Assembly (NCBI RefSeq): GCF_016894445.1 | Contig: NZ_CP056775.1 | Span: 3,102,001-3,166,000 of the forward strand | Source of the DNA: Dyadobacter sandarakinus | GTDB taxonomy: Bacteria; Bacteroidota; Bacteroidia; Cytophagales; Spirosomataceae | DNA length: 64,000 bases | Direction: 5' to 3' | Part shown: positions 45,298-54,942 of the stretch, in pieces | Layout: the number at the start of each line of letters is the position of its first letter | Numbering within the stretch: position 1 is the first letter of the stretch | Notes under the pieces: model-generated | What the model was told of the DNA's origin: nothing | The model's input: only the letters and a program-made list of their open reading frames with translations | The model's database searches: none | Translations under genes and position numbers: made by a program

Positions 45298-46692
45298 TTA
45301 GTAAAAGACTTCAATGTGGCGGCTTTTAAGCTGGCCGAGCTGGCGGCTGTACTTGTCCTCGGAATCTTTTTGCAAAAATGGGTTGCCGCGAAGGTACAGC
45401 TTGCCGAGGTTCTGAATTTTTAAGAGTTGCTCAGGAAATTCAGGAAAATTGTTGGAAGACAAGTCCAGCTCGCTAAGACGCACAAAGGACGTCAGCTCGG
45501 AGGGAAAAGTAGTGAACCAGTTAAACCCAAGATCCAGGATTTTCAGATTTTGCATGTTCACAATGCTGGGTGGCAGCTTACTCAGGCGATTGTGGTGCGC
45601 ATAGAGCGTGTGCACGCTGGCAAGCTTGTCAATGCGCTCCGGCAGCTCCTTCAGCTGGTTGTGTGAAATGGCCAGATGCGTCAGCTTTTTCAAATTTACA
45701 ATACTTGCCGGCAGCGATTCCAGCTTGTTGTAATACAAATCCAGCACTTCCAGATTCCGCAGCTTTTTAATCCCTTTGGGCAGAACGGTGATGTCTGCCC
45801 GGTACAGGTTGAGGTCCCGCAGCTTTTTCAACTTTCTGAAACTCTTGTTGGAAAGATGGTCTGCCGGGTTATATCCAAGCCAAAGCGTTTGCAATGACTT
45901 GCAACGCTGTACCGCGGCCGGAATGTCGTGCATTCCGTTCTTTTGCAGGTTCAGCCATTTCAGGGATGTGTTTTTTGAAATGCGAATCTCTTTGGAATCC
46001 AGCACATTCCGGCTCAGATCAATGTGCCGCAACTTCGGCAGGCGCTTCATATTGATACTAGCCGATTTCAGGTCATTGTCATCCAGCATCAGCATTTGAA
46101 GGTTGGGGAAGCGGTAAATTACATCCGGAACCTCGGTCAGCAAGCTTCTCGATAAATGCAGCTTACTAACCTTTAATGTATCCTGGGCAGCCAGCGCACT
46201 GGCAAGTCCAAACACAGTGCTGTCTTTTTTTACACCGGAGGGAAATGCCTGTACATCTGAAAATGTGCGGTATATGGATTTGGAACCGGCATTCCGGGAG
46301 GAGATCACCTCATTAAGAAAAGCCGGCAGCTTCGCTTCCAATACCCGGCCGAGTGAATCTGCGCCGGGTGCCGGCTTCATGCTACCCTCACCGGCAACCG
46401 GCATAAATTCGTACAAAACATAGTCAACTCTGCCTTCGGCATTCAGGTAAATGCTGCACCAGAGATTCAGATCAGTCATGCGATCGAGGGACAAAGCAGA
46501 CTGTACGGCACTTTTCATGCGCGCCTGCACACTGAATGGCGTTTCGAGCATGACGCCTGTACGCGTGGCATAATCAGAAAGTTGTTTTTTGGGAAGACCG
46601 AGGGAATCTGCTTTTATGCGGCTCATCACAACCGGCTGCGCAAAGAGGACGGCGCTGGAAAATGCCAGGATCAGGGTAAGAAAGCATTTCAT
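45298..46692 (-). CDS. Exported leucine-rich-repeat protein
   Basis: A 464-residue protein with signal peptide (CFLTLILAFSSAVLFAQ). The first 165 residues resemble no known domain. From about residue 170 there are roughly ten LRRs of 22-24 residues, e.g. LRHIDLSRNVLDSKEIRISK, LKKLTHLAISHNQLKELPER and VRLSELDLSSNNFPEFPEQL. LRR arcs usually bind proteins, so adhesion or signalling at the cell surface is plausible. No C-terminal sorting domain is seen. It lies 116 bp from the polyprenyl synthase gene on the same strand. Confidence 0.85.
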   Translation of the reverse strand: MKCFLTLILAFSSAVLFAQPVVMSRIKADSLGLPKKQLSDYATRTGVMLETPFSVQARMKSAVQSALSLDRMTDLNLWCSIYLNAEGRVDYVLYEFMPVAGEGSMKPAPGADSLGRVLEAKLPAFLNEVISSRNAGSKSIYRTFSDVQAFPSGVKKDSTVFGLASALAAQDTLKVSKLHLSRSLLTEVPDVIYRFPNLQMLMLDDNDLKSASINMKRLPKLRHIDLSRNVLDSKEIRISKNTSLKWLNLQKNGMHDIPAAVQRCKSLQTLWLGYNPADHLSNKSFRKLKKLRDLNLYRADITVLPKGIKKLRNLEVLDLYYNKLESLPASIVNLKKLTHLAISHNQLKELPERIDKLASVHTLYAHHNRLSKLPPSIVNMQNLKILDLGFNWFTTFPSELTSFVRLSELDLSSNNFPEFPEQLLKIQNLGKLYLRGNPFLQKDSEDKYSRQLGQLKSRHIEVFY

Positions 46693-46808
46693 GACGGTCA
46701 GGAATGAGTAAAGATTACCTATACAACCCGGTGCCGGTTCAAATTATTTCAAATGCCTGCTGATTTTCTCAGGATATTCTAAATCAGATGAGTACCCGAT
46801 TGCTGTGC

Positions 46809-47783
46809 TTATTTGCTACGTTCGATCGTATATTGAACAAGTTGTTCCAGCGACTGCCGGTAGGGCGAATCTGCAAATTCGTACAGGATGGTACGGGCTT
46901 CTTCGACATAGCGCTGCATTACTTCCTGAGCATAGCGCAGCCCACCCGATTCTTTTACGTATGCAATCACTTCATTCACTTTCTTGGGCTTGTGGCTTTC
47001 GTTGCGGATAATGTTAATGATCCTGCGTTTTTCCAGCCAGGCTGAATGATTAAGTGCATAAATGAGGGGTAGGGTCATCTTTTTTTCCTTAATGTCAATG
47101 CCCAGCGGCTTGCCGATTTCGTCTTCACCGTAGTCAAAAAGGTCGTCTTTGATCTGGAAGGCCATTCCCACCTTTTCACCGAATGCATGCATACGCTTTA
47201 CATCGTCGGTGCTGGCTTTCACGGAAGATGCTCCCACCGCACAGCAGGAAGCGATCAGGGAGGCGGTTTTCTGACGGATGATCTGATAATAAACTTCTTC
47301 GTTGATATCGAGGCGACGGGCTTTTTCTATTTGCAGAAGCTCTCCCTCACTCAGTTCCCGCACGGCTGTAGACACAATTTTAAGCAACTCAAAATCCTCA
47401 TTGTCAACACTAAGCAAAAGTCCGCGGGAAAGCAGGTAGTCACCTACCAGTACGGCTATCTTGTTTTTCCATAATGCATTGACCGAAAAAAAACCGCGGC
47501 GGTAATTGGAGTCGTCCACCACGTCATCATGAACGAGTGTGGCGGTATGCAGGAGCTCGATCAATGCACCTCCCCGATAGGTTGATTCCTGGATTTGCCC
47601 GCATACACCCGCCGAAAGAAACACGAACATGGGCCGTAGCTGCTTGCCTTTTCGTCGCACGATATAGTTCATGATCTGATCCAGGAGCATTACATCGCTT
47701 TTCATGAACTGACGAAACTTGTGCTCGAAAGCCTTCATTTCATCTGCAATAGGAATTTGGATTTCCTTGATCGAAAGGGCCAT
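46809..47783 (-). CDS. Long-chain polyprenyl diphosphate synthase
   Basis: A 324-residue trans-isoprenyl diphosphate synthase that extends an allylic diphosphate with IPP to the side chain of menaquinone (C30-C45). First aspartate motif: ATLVHDDVVDDSNYRRG. Second: AFQIKDDLFDYGEDEIGKP. GGKQLRP-like RRKGKQLRPMFVFLSAGVCG and KTASLIASCCAVGA also fit. The residues before the first motif (ELLHTAT) are small, fitting a long product. The exact chain length cannot be read. Start ATG 47783 is the only good choice. Confidence 0.9.
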   Translation of the reverse strand: MALSIKEIQIPIADEMKAFEHKFRQFMKSDVMLLDQIMNYIVRRKGKQLRPMFVFLSAGVCGQIQESTYRGGALIELLHTATLVHDDVVDDSNYRRGFFSVNALWKNKIAVLVGDYLLSRGLLLSVDNEDFELLKIVSTAVRELSEGELLQIEKARRLDINEEVYYQIIRQKTASLIASCCAVGASSVKASTDDVKRMHAFGEKVGMAFQIKDDLFDYGEDEIGKPLGIDIKEKKMTLPLIYALNHSAWLEKRRIINIIRNESHKPKKVNEVIAYVKESGGLRYAQEVMQRYVEEARTILYEFADSPYRQSLEQLVQYTIERSK

Positions 47784-47887
47784 ATTAGAAATAAAAGGCG
47801 ATCAGCGCCTACCGGACTACAATCTTCAAATTTGGAACAAAATCTCCTGTTTATACCTATTTTGCTTTGAAAATGTTTAAGATTGGT

Positions 47888-48100
47888 GGAGGAGAGGAAG
47901 GAAGGAGGAGGAAGGAGGAAGGGAGGAAAGGAGGATGGAGAAAGAAAAAGAGAACTCCTGTAAATATTCACTCAGTCATTCAATCATTCATCATTCCCCA
48001 ACTCACTCACTCACTCACTCATTCACTCACTACCCATTCAACAATTCAGTCATTCAATCATTCAATCATTCAAACATTCCCCAACTCACTCACTCACTCC
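47888..48100. repeat. Low-complexity intergenic repeat: purine tract plus ATTC/ACTC repeats
   Basis: This fills most of the 327-bp gap between the polyprenyl synthase and the phosphodiesterase gene. From 47888 to about 47953 the plus strand is almost pure G/A (GGAGGAAGGAGGAAGGGAGG style). From 47973 two imperfect direct copies follow (47973-48020 and 48047-48100). Each has CAGTCATTCAATCATTCA, a CATTCCCCA bridge and a run of ACTC repeats. Copy 2 has one more CAATCATT unit, as expected from slippage. It ends 10 bp before the phosphodiesterase ATG. No gene or clear promoter is seen inside. Confidence 0.85.
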
Positions 48101-48110
48101 CCCCACCCCC

Positions 48111-48986
48111 ATGACCAAAAACCTAAAAACCACCCTCCTCGCCATGATGCTGCCGGCTTTGTGCTTCGCGCAGGATTGTGATTTTACAAAGCCGGGCGCG
48201 CTGCAGGCCTTCCTCAAACCCGGTCAGCGCAACGCACCCCTGATTATGGCACATCAGGGTGGTACCGAAGACGGCTTTCCCGGAAACAGCATGGCAACGT
48301 TTGAGCGTACCTATGCCAAGGTACCCTGTGTATTGCTGGAATTTGATGTAAGAATGACCGCAGACAGCCTCCTTATCATATCGCACGACGACGAGCTGTC
48401 GGGCAAAACGAACGGGAAGGGCCTGCTGAGCAAAACGAAATGGAAAACAGCAAGCAGGCTCAAACTCAAAGATGCTTTCGGGGCTATTACCGAGTTTCCC
48501 ATCCCTACCCTGCAGCATGTGCTGGCTTGGAGCAGGGATAAAAATCTGGTTCTGATTGTGGACAAAAAGCCTGAGACCGACATCCGGCGCACGATTGAAA
48601 TGTTGAGAGCGACGGAAAACCTGGCCAAGTCTGTGCTGATCTGCTACTCCCTGGACGAGGCAAAAACAGCTCACCGGCTTGCCCCTGACCTGATGCTTGC
48701 AGTAGGCTTCAACTCCCGAGACCATATTGATGCGGTAGCCAAGTCGGGCCTGCCGGCTGAGCGCCTTGTCGCACTCACGCCGAGAGACCTGCAGGACAGC
48801 CCGTTTTATGACAAAATTCATGAAATGAACATTGTGGCCTCGCTGGGAACAAACGGGAACATAGATACCCTGAGGACCGATGTTTCAAAGCCTATGTATC
48901 AGAAGCTATGGGAAAGTCGCGGGCCGGACATCATTTGTACCGACAATCCGGTTTTTGTAAACAGCTTGTTTGTCAAAAAAGAATAA
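48111..48986 (+). CDS. Glycerophosphodiester phosphodiesterase family protein
   Basis: A 291-residue exported protein (signal TTLLAMMLPALCFAQ) with a GDPD TIM barrel. It would hydrolyse glycerophosphodiesters to glycerol 3-phosphate and an alcohol, needing a divalent metal. MAHQGGTEDGFPGNSMATFE holds the first catalytic His (48), LLEFDVRMTADSLLIISHDD holds metal-binding E77 and D79 and the second His (92), and NLVLIVDKKPETDIR a further acidic strand. Unusually the Arg normally after the first His is Gln (H-Q), and the usual P-E-N-T is P-G-N-S. Activity or substrate may differ. A low-complexity repeat ends 10 bp upstream. Confidence 0.8.
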   Translation: MTKNLKTTLLAMMLPALCFAQDCDFTKPGALQAFLKPGQRNAPLIMAHQGGTEDGFPGNSMATFERTYAKVPCVLLEFDVRMTADSLLIISHDDELSGKTNGKGLLSKTKWKTASRLKLKDAFGAITEFPIPTLQHVLAWSRDKNLVLIVDKKPETDIRRTIEMLRATENLAKSVLICYSLDEAKTAHRLAPDLMLAVGFNSRDHIDAVAKSGLPAERLVALTPRDLQDSPFYDKIHEMNIVASLGTNGNIDTLRTDVSKPMYQKLWESRGPDIICTDNPVFVNSLFVKKE

Positions 48987-49022
48987 AAAAAAGAGGGTCC
49001 TGCCAAGCGGGACCCTCTTTGC
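48985..49022. terminator. Bidirectional hairpin terminator
   Basis: AAAGAGGGTCC (48990-49000) pairs with GGACCCTCTTT (49010-49020) around TGCCAAGCG, with an A-run before and T-run after. It separates the convergent phosphodiesterase and Oar-like receptor genes. Confidence 0.88.
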
Positions 49023-49036
49023 TAAAAGGCAAAAAA

Positions 49037-52000
49037 CTAGTTAAAAATGTACCGGATACCGATCTGTGCCTGCCAGACGTCGTTGATCGTTTGTGATTTT
49101 ACAAATGCGTCACGAACCAGTACCGGCTCTCCATTGATCACCTGCGTACCCATCCGGTAGGTTGGAACGCCGTCCGCGGTTACTGCTGCAAAATTAAGCG
49201 GGTTGGACTGGGTACTGTTTGATGAAACAGTCACCTGGTTGCCAACTCCCCATTTGTTGCTGATCATGTTACCGACGTTGAAAATATCGGCACGGAGACG
49301 GATGATGTTCTTTTTCTGCTTTGCACCCACTAGTACGTAGAAATCCTGCTCTACGGTAAAGTCAAAACGTGTCAGCCACGGATAAGCACCGCCATTGCGC
49401 TCGGCGTATTTGCCTTTTCTTTTTGACAAATACGGATGATTGTCAATGTATTTCTGGAATGCTTCGGTTTGCTGCTCCGGCGAGAATGTGTAGCTTTTGC
49501 CATTTACAGGGGTCGTCAATGTAGTAAATGCAATATCCGACGCCTGTTTTGGAACGAAGATCAGGTCATTGTTCTGTCCGTCACCATTCATATCCGTGGC
49601 GCTGATGTAAGATATTTTGGTACCGCTTGATGATACACCACCCAAAGTGAACATGGTAGCACCACCGAACTTCCCGCCATATTCTTTACGGTAAGTGACG
49701 TAACCCACAAAGCGGTGACGAACATCATTACCTGAATAAGCCAGGTCAAGGTAGTTCAGACCATTTACCGTAGGAACGTTACCTTCCACAGTACTCGACA
49801 CCGAAGCAAGGTCTTTCGCTTTGCCGTAAGTATAACCGATCATTCCTCCGAAACCGCGGGTAGCCGGCTTTTCAAGTTTGGCAGTCAGCGAGTACGAGTA
49901 GCCTTTGTTGGTGTTGGTGAGTACGTAAACATTCGAAACCGTATTGTTGACCAGACGCGCGTTGGTAGCAGGTACTCCTGAAAGACCGGATGCAGGGAAA
50001 CGATCACGGGAATCTGCTCCGGCAAACTGTGCCTCAGGTGCTTTCAGGTTGACGTCCAGGTAGCGCAGAGAATTGTAGTTTTTATTCAGAATACCCTCGA
50101 CAGTTCCAATGATGCCCCAGCCAAGCTGCTGGTCGATACCAATGTTGGTTTTCCAGATTTGCGGGAATTTCAGGCCTTCGTCAGATGCATTGACCTGGTA
50201 GCCACGAAGGGGACCTGTAGTTGTCGGATTGTAAACCGAAGGATTCAGTGTGAACGGATACGCTACGGTGTTGTTCGCTCCGATCGTTGCAGAGTTCACA
50301 CCATTGTTACCCAGCTGGTTGGAAATCAGTACATAAGGAACCCGCGAAAGGAACAAGCCCGTTCCACCGCGAACCTGCGTGGTACGGTCACCCTTTACGT
50401 CCCAGTTGAAACCGATACGCGGCGACAGGTAAATACGTGACTTTGGAACATTACCGGTATTTACATTATACGGTTTATTGTCCGGATCACGGAACTCGAT
50501 ACCGGCCACTTCCGCATTGTAATACTGTTTGGAAGTATTCGGCATATTGATGTAGTCTGCACGGAGGCCGACGGTCAGCTTGAAATTGGGTGTAGCCTGG
50601 TAATCATCCTGTGCGTACAAGCTCATGGTTTGTGTTTTGAAAACCTGCCATGGAGCCGCACCACCCGGAAGCAGGGAGTAGCGATAGTTGAAGCGCACCA
50701 GGGTATCAGGAGCTACCGTCAGATCAGGATTCGCCAGATAGGCATTGGCTGCATTTTTGAAGTCCTGGATTGAGCGGAATACAAAAACTCCATTAGAAGT
50801 CGGGAAGAACAGGTTGTTTGATTTGAAATACTCGTAAGAAGCACCGACCGTAATGGTGTTTTTACCTGCAAAGTAGGTCAGGTTGTCGGTAATGTTCAGC
50901 GTAGAGTAATCCAGGCGGTTGTTCGGTGTGAACGGATCGGAACCAATCGTGGTGTAGGTTGATCCGTCTTTTTGTATTTCAATGGTCGGGAAGATCGGCG
51001 CTTTGTACTTGCGGTCCTCGATCTGCTTGTTGAAAGTTCCAATGAAGGTATTGGCAAATTTACCGCCGAAATTGGAGTTCAGCTCTGCTACAAAAGAGCG
51101 GGTATTATCCTGGATGATGTAGCCGGTATTTTCGGGAGAAATGGCCGAAAGCGAGTTGGTACGGTTACCAAATCCCGCCGTGTTACTGCTGTTGCTCTGG
51201 CTGATAAGCACGTCAGAGTTCGAGTCGTGGTGCGAGTAACGAAGGGTCAGCTTGTGCTTGTCGCTGATGTTATAGTCAATGCGGCCAAGAAACTTGTTGC
51301 TCTTGTTTTCATTATTGAAACCGTCCAGCGCGCCTACGTTGTAGTTGAACTTTTCCTGCATAAAGGCAGCCAGATCCTGCATGTCGGCCAATGTAGTACG
51401 CGAAACATTATTGCCTGTCTGTCCCCTGTTCAGCGCAAAGTCCAGTGCCGGGCTCGAACGCTTCACAAATTCACCATTGACAAAGAAGAAAAGCTTGTTC
51501 TTCACGATCGGGCCACCCAGGCGGAAACCCGTAGTTGTTTCATTGAATTTGGCCACATTTACAGGATTACCATCCGCCTTGTCGCCCGCCAGGTTCTTGT
51601 TTTTGAAAAAGTGAAAAACCGAGCCTGAAAATTCATTCGTACCCGAGCGGGTTACTGCATTGATACCCGCACCCGCAAAACCCGACTGACGTACGTCATA
51701 AGGTGCAATGTTGATCTGCACTTCTTCAATCGCATCAAGCGAGATTGCCGTGGACCCGGTACGACCGCCGGCCTGCGCTTCATTACCCAGACCAAAACCG
51801 TTGTTGAAAACGGAACCGTCAATTGTAAAGTTGTTGTAACGGCTATCCTGCCCGCCAAACGAGCGACCGTTGCTGTACGCATTGTATTTGGTGATATCAT
51901 TCAGGGTACGGCCTAGCGTGGGAAGGCTGGTAATCAAACCTTTGTTGAATGTAGTCGCTGCTCCGGTGCGGTCCGAGCTGAAAATGTCGCTGCCCGCGCC

Positions 52001-52387
52001 AGTTACCACTACTTCGCTCAACTGGTTGCTTCCGTCCTGCAGATCAAAGTTTACATTGGCCGCAGTTCCGAGATTGGCGAAGATGTTTTCCTGGGATTTA
52101 TCCGAAAAACCCACAAAGGATACCGTCACCGTGTAAGGTCCGCCTACGCGAACTGCCGGAATGGTGTACAAGCCCTGCTCGTTGGTGATGGAGCCGTACT
52201 TGGAACCCGAAGGAACGTGCACTGCCACGACGGTCGCGCCCGGGAGAACATCTCCTTTGCTGTCTGCAACACGTCCGGTGATAGCTGATGAAGTGACCTG
52301 TGCCATGGCACCAGGCGCTAAAAACGATAATAGAAAAATGACCAGCGCACAACACGCTGCCTTGAAAAGTAAACTTTTCCCGTTCAT
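49037..52387 (-). CDS. Oar-like TonB-dependent receptor
   Basis: A 1116-residue outer-membrane protein from ATG 52387 ([20 protein letters not shown], signal to GAMAQ); a 13-codon in-frame extension is less likely. An N-terminal carboxypeptidase-like domain ([39 protein letters not shown]) precedes a plug ([28 protein letters not shown], [35 protein letters not shown]) and a large barrel ending QIGIRYIFN. The size and [14 protein letters not shown] are typical of the Oar group, some of which secrete or organise surface proteins. It has its own promoter. The ligand is unknown. Confidence 0.9.
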   Translation of the reverse strand: MNGKSLLFKAACCALVIFLLSFLAPGAMAQVTSSAITGRVADSKGDVLPGATVVAVHVPSGSKYGSITNEQGLYTIPAVRVGGPYTVTVSFVGFSDKSQENIFANLGTAANVNFDLQDGSNQLSEVVVTGAGSDIFSSDRTGAATTFNKGLITSLPTLGRTLNDITKYNAYSNGRSFGGQDSRYNNFTIDGSVFNNGFGLGNEAQAGGRTGSTAISLDAIEEVQINIAPYDVRQSGFAGAGINAVTRSGTNEFSGSVFHFFKNKNLAGDKADGNPVNVAKFNETTTGFRLGGPIVKNKLFFFVNGEFVKRSSPALDFALNRGQTGNNVSRTTLADMQDLAAFMQEKFNYNVGALDGFNNENKSNKFLGRIDYNISDKHKLTLRYSHHDSNSDVLISQSNSSNTAGFGNRTNSLSAISPENTGYIIQDNTRSFVAELNSNFGGKFANTFIGTFNKQIEDRKYKAPIFPTIEIQKDGSTYTTIGSDPFTPNNRLDYSTLNITDNLTYFAGKNTITVGASYEYFKSNNLFFPTSNGVFVFRSIQDFKNAANAYLANPDLTVAPDTLVRFNYRYSLLPGGAAPWQVFKTQTMSLYAQDDYQATPNFKLTVGLRADYINMPNTSKQYYNAEVAGIEFRDPDNKPYNVNTGNVPKSRIYLSPRIGFNWDVKGDRTTQVRGGTGLFLSRVPYVLISNQLGNNGVNSATIGANNTVAYPFTLNPSVYNPTTTGPLRGYQVNASDEGLKFPQIWKTNIGIDQQLGWGIIGTVEGILNKNYNSLRYLDVNLKAPEAQFAGADSRDRFPASGLSGVPATNARLVNNTVSNVYVLTNTNKGYSYSLTAKLEKPATRGFGGMIGYTYGKAKDLASVSSTVEGNVPTVNGLNYLDLAYSGNDVRHRFVGYVTYRKEYGGKFGGATMFTLGGVSSSGTKISYISATDMNGDGQNNDLIFVPKQASDIAFTTLTTPVNGKSYTFSPEQQTEAFQKYIDNHPYLSKRKGKYAERNGGAYPWLTRFDFTVEQDFYVLVGAKQKKNIIRLRADIFNVGNMISNKWGVGNQVTVSSNSTQSNPLNFAAVTADGVPTYRMGTQVINGEPVLVRDAFVKSQTINDVWQAQIGIRYIFN

Positions 52388-52451
52388 AAACTTTGGTGAT
52401 TTGTTTGTAATAGTTGGTAGGACCATCGGGGGTTATGCATAATACTTACTG

Positions 52452-52483
52452 CAAAATAATACGATTCTTCTTTTAGAAACAAA
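52452..52483 (-). promoter_or_regulatory. Bacteroidota-type promoter for the Oar-like receptor
   Basis: On the minus strand: TTTG (52483-52480), 20-base spacer, TTATTTTG (52459-52452), seven of eight to TAnnTTTG. It gives a leader of about 60 bases before ATG 52387. Confidence 0.55.
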
Positions 52484-52838
52484 AACCAGATTCCTACTAA
52501 AATGCAATACTAAAAGACGTAACTATCTGATTTATTGAAATAATGCACGAAACTGTACCAATAATTCAATATTCCTGTTTTAAGGATTTGTTAACTTTAC
52601 CAGGCCTGCCGGATGTATGCCAGGTACCTTTTCCGGCCGCTGGCTCAGCTTTCGGACAGGATGTGAGGAAGGGGATTGTGCTGCCGCAAAATGATGTTAC
52701 CCGTATGTTAACTTTGGCTGAAAGTATTTCTTTCATTTTGAAAATAACAGGCACCTTGTGAACCTGGCAGCAGTTTTGCCGCTTATTTCAAATAACGTGC
52801 CTGCACATGGCAGGCGCAATCAATCCGTTTAAGGTACT
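52484..52838. other. Intergenic region between the Oar-like receptor and the esterase gene
   Basis: About 355 bp with no convincing gene. A 72-codon plus-strand frame (52543-52761) shows no domain, and its codon use is unlike the neighbours. TAACTTTG at 52709-52716 matches the -7 box TAnnTTTG and may belong to an esterase promoter, but lacks a TTTG at the right distance. Nothing else is seen. Confidence 0.5.
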
Positions 52839-53615
52839 ATGCAGCTTAATTTCAAAAAGACCGGAGATACCGGCAAACCACTGATCATTCTTCACGGCGT
52901 ATTCGGGTTTCTGGATAACTGGCTGACCATCAGCAAAACCATTGCGGATCATGGTTACCAGGTATTTCTGGTAGACCAGCGGCACCACGGCCGCTCGCCC
53001 CACGAAGGGCCGCTCGACTTTCCTACATTTGCCTCCGATCTGAAAGCATTTATCGAAGACCAGGCACTCGAAAATCCGATCCTCGTCGGACATTCTATGG
53101 GTGGAAAAACGGTGATGCAATACGCAGTTACCTATCCCGGGACTTTCGAAAAGCTCGTGGTGGTGGATATAGCGCCCAGGTCCTACCCTATTCACCATAC
53201 CGATATTCTCCGTGGTTTGAATGCGATAGAGCTGGCTACACTTGCCAGCCGGCACGAGGCGGATGAGGTACTGAGCCGCTATGAGCCTTCGCTGACAGTG
53301 CGGCAGTTCCTGCTAAAAAACTTGTACAGAAAAGACGACGGCGGATTTGGCTGGCGCTTTAACCTGCCGCTGCTCACGACCGATATGGGCAATGTAGGCG
53401 CCCCGGTTGAAAGCGATGTGCAAATAAAAACCCCGGCATTGTTTATGCGGGGCGCAAAGTCTGATTACATCCTGGATGAGGACTGGGAAGCAATCCTGGC
53501 TATTTTTCCAAATGCGGTGCTGGAAACGATACCCGACGCCGGACACTGGATTCAGGCCGAGCAGCCAAAACTATTTGTAGAAAAACTGATCAGCTTCCTG
53601 GAAAAACCTATCTGA
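52839..53615 (+). CDS. Alpha/beta-fold hydrolase (YbfF-like esterase)
   Basis: A 258-residue cytoplasmic hydrolase. KPLIILHGVFGFLDNWLTIS is the HG oxyanion loop, FLVDQRHHGRSPHEG the DxRxHGxS motif, NPILVGHSMGGKTVMQYAVT the nucleophile Ser, and TIPDAGHWIQAEQP the catalytic His. The D-Q-R-x-H-G-R-S pattern is typical of YbfF-type acyl-CoA or ester hydrolases. The true substrate is unknown. The end overlaps the convergent lipoprotein gene by 8 bp. Confidence 0.85.
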   Translation: MQLNFKKTGDTGKPLIILHGVFGFLDNWLTISKTIADHGYQVFLVDQRHHGRSPHEGPLDFPTFASDLKAFIEDQALENPILVGHSMGGKTVMQYAVTYPGTFEKLVVVDIAPRSYPIHHTDILRGLNAIELATLASRHEADEVLSRYEPSLTVRQFLLKNLYRKDDGGFGWRFNLPLLTTDMGNVGAPVESDVQIKTPALFMRGAKSDYILDEDWEAILAIFPNAVLETIPDAGHWIQAEQPKLFVEKLISFLEKPI

Positions 53616-54036
53616 CGTACCGCAGCCGGGGCATGTTACAGGGTGTAACAACTATTTCGCTGCCGCTCAGTTCTATGTCCCATGTGGAGCACGATACGCA
53701 GTTGACACGGGCACACATCGGATTGGGCGGTACCGGGGACGTAGGTTTGATTTCAACAAGGTTACCATTCAGAATCAGGGAATTGGGTGAACAACACCGG
53801 GGAAGCCCTGTGGCACTCATGATCACCCCGTCATTCCTGAACACCAGCGTATCTACCTCCGCAGCCTGTACGTTTTCCCAGGTTTTCTGAGCAGTAACAC
53901 CCTTTTCCACTGCTTTAAGGTACCACCGGCCCGACAGGCCGTTTGCCTGGGTAAAGGACTGTATCGTATCCATATTCTTTTCTCGGCATGCAATTGCGCA
54001 CCACAATACAAGGCTGGCGTATAACAGAGTTCTCAT
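53608..54036 (-). CDS. Small putative lipoprotein, unknown function
   Basis: 142 residues from ATG 54036 (alternative ATG 54054). MRTLLYASLVLWCAIACREK shows a signal peptide with lipobox A-I-A-C. The mature part contains LSGRWYLKAVEKGVTAQKTW and VDTLVFRNDGVIMSATGLPR, a lipocalin-like strand order, and a cysteine-rich end (ARVNCVSCSTWDIEL, VVTPCNMPRLRYV). No family is recognised. The frame extends further upstream, antisense to the methyltransferase gene, but that part has no coding support. Confidence 0.6.
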   Translation of the reverse strand: MRTLLYASLVLWCAIACREKNMDTIQSFTQANGLSGRWYLKAVEKGVTAQKTWENVQAAEVDTLVFRNDGVIMSATGLPRCCSPNSLILNGNLVEIKPTSPVPPNPMCARVNCVSCSTWDIELSGSEIVVTPCNMPRLRYVR

Positions 54037-54112
54037 TGTTTTTACCTTTGTCATGCTTTGATGATCCAATTCAACCGGTGAAGGTTGGAATAATGCCAAA
54101 ATAATCTGACCT

Positions 54113-54817
54113 ATGACCAGTGAGCGCATATCCCTGTTTTTGATCCCCACCATCCTGGCAGAAGGCACCCACCAGAACGTGCTGTCTCCCCAAATAGCTG
54201 AGACAATTTTACACCTGGACACTTTTTTCGTAGAAAATATTCGCACCGCACGCAGGTTCATCAGCAGCCTTAAATTGGGGAAAGTAATTGACGGGCTTGA
54301 ATTTATAGAACTGACAAAAGATACTCCCGAGCTGACTACTTTCGAAAATCTGAGAAGCCTGACCCACAATGCAGGTATCTTGTCCGAAGCAGGCTGCCCC
54401 GGCGTGGCCGATCCGGGCGCAGTGGCGGTGGGCTTTGCCCATGATCTTGGCATGCGGGTGATACCCCTGGTAGGTCCGTCATCCATTTTGCTGGCGCTGA
54501 TGGGCTCAGGCATGAGCGGGCAATCCTTTGCTTTCCATGGATACCTCCCGATCGACAAGGCTATGCGAAAGAAAGCCCTGCAAACCTTGGAAAGAGAGGC
54601 AAGACAACGCGGGCAAAGCCAGATTTTCATGGAAACCCCATTCCGTAACAATCAGCTGCTGGAAGCTGTGCTGGAAACCTGCCAGCCCGACACCCGCCTC
54701 TGCATTGCCGCAGACATTACAGGACAGGAAGAACTGATCAGGACCTTACCCGTCACCAAATGGAAGCAGTCGCGACCCGATCTTCATAAGAAACCAACCA
54801 TTTTCATCATTGGTTAA
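54113..54817 (+). CDS. RsmI-like tetrapyrrole-methylase-fold methyltransferase
   Basis: A 234-residue SAM-dependent methyltransferase of the RsmI family, which in E. coli 2'-O-methylates 16S rRNA C1402. LFLIPTILAEGTHQNVLSPQ, then FFVENIRTARRFISSL, ILSEAGCPGVADPGAVAV (glycine-rich SAM loop), VIPLVGPSSILLALMGSGMS, GQSFAFHGYLPIDK and FMETPFRNNQLLEAVL are all family blocks. It lacks the extra C-terminal domain of longer RsmI, as is usual for Bacteroidota, which often carry this shorter paralogue. The target base is not certain. Confidence 0.82.
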   Translation: MTSERISLFLIPTILAEGTHQNVLSPQIAETILHLDTFFVENIRTARRFISSLKLGKVIDGLEFIELTKDTPELTTFENLRSLTHNAGILSEAGCPGVADPGAVAVGFAHDLGMRVIPLVGPSSILLALMGSGMSGQSFAFHGYLPIDKAMRKKALQTLEREARQRGQSQIFMETPFRNNQLLEAVLETCQPDTRLCIAADITGQEELIRTLPVTKWKQSRPDLHKKPTIFIIG

Positions 54818-54942
54818 AACCCATTCAATCAGCTTCTTTCGCATTTTGGACACAGAAAGTACATTTTTCTTTCCAACCCGGCGCGTGTAATTATGCTCCT
54901 ATCAGCAGACTCACGTTTATGTTTTACCTAAATGATTTTGCC

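Noticed and set aside
47960..48110. CRISPR array or tandem gene repeat
   Set aside because: The units are simple tetranucleotide-like runs without unique spacers.
52543..52761. 72-codon frame between the Oar-like receptor and the esterase gene
   Set aside because: No similarity, no signal, and isolated between two genes; likely chance.
53608..54651. A 347-codon minus-strand frame extending the lipoprotein
   Set aside because: The part beyond 54054 runs antisense to the well-supported RsmI-like gene; the lipobox protein begins at 54036.
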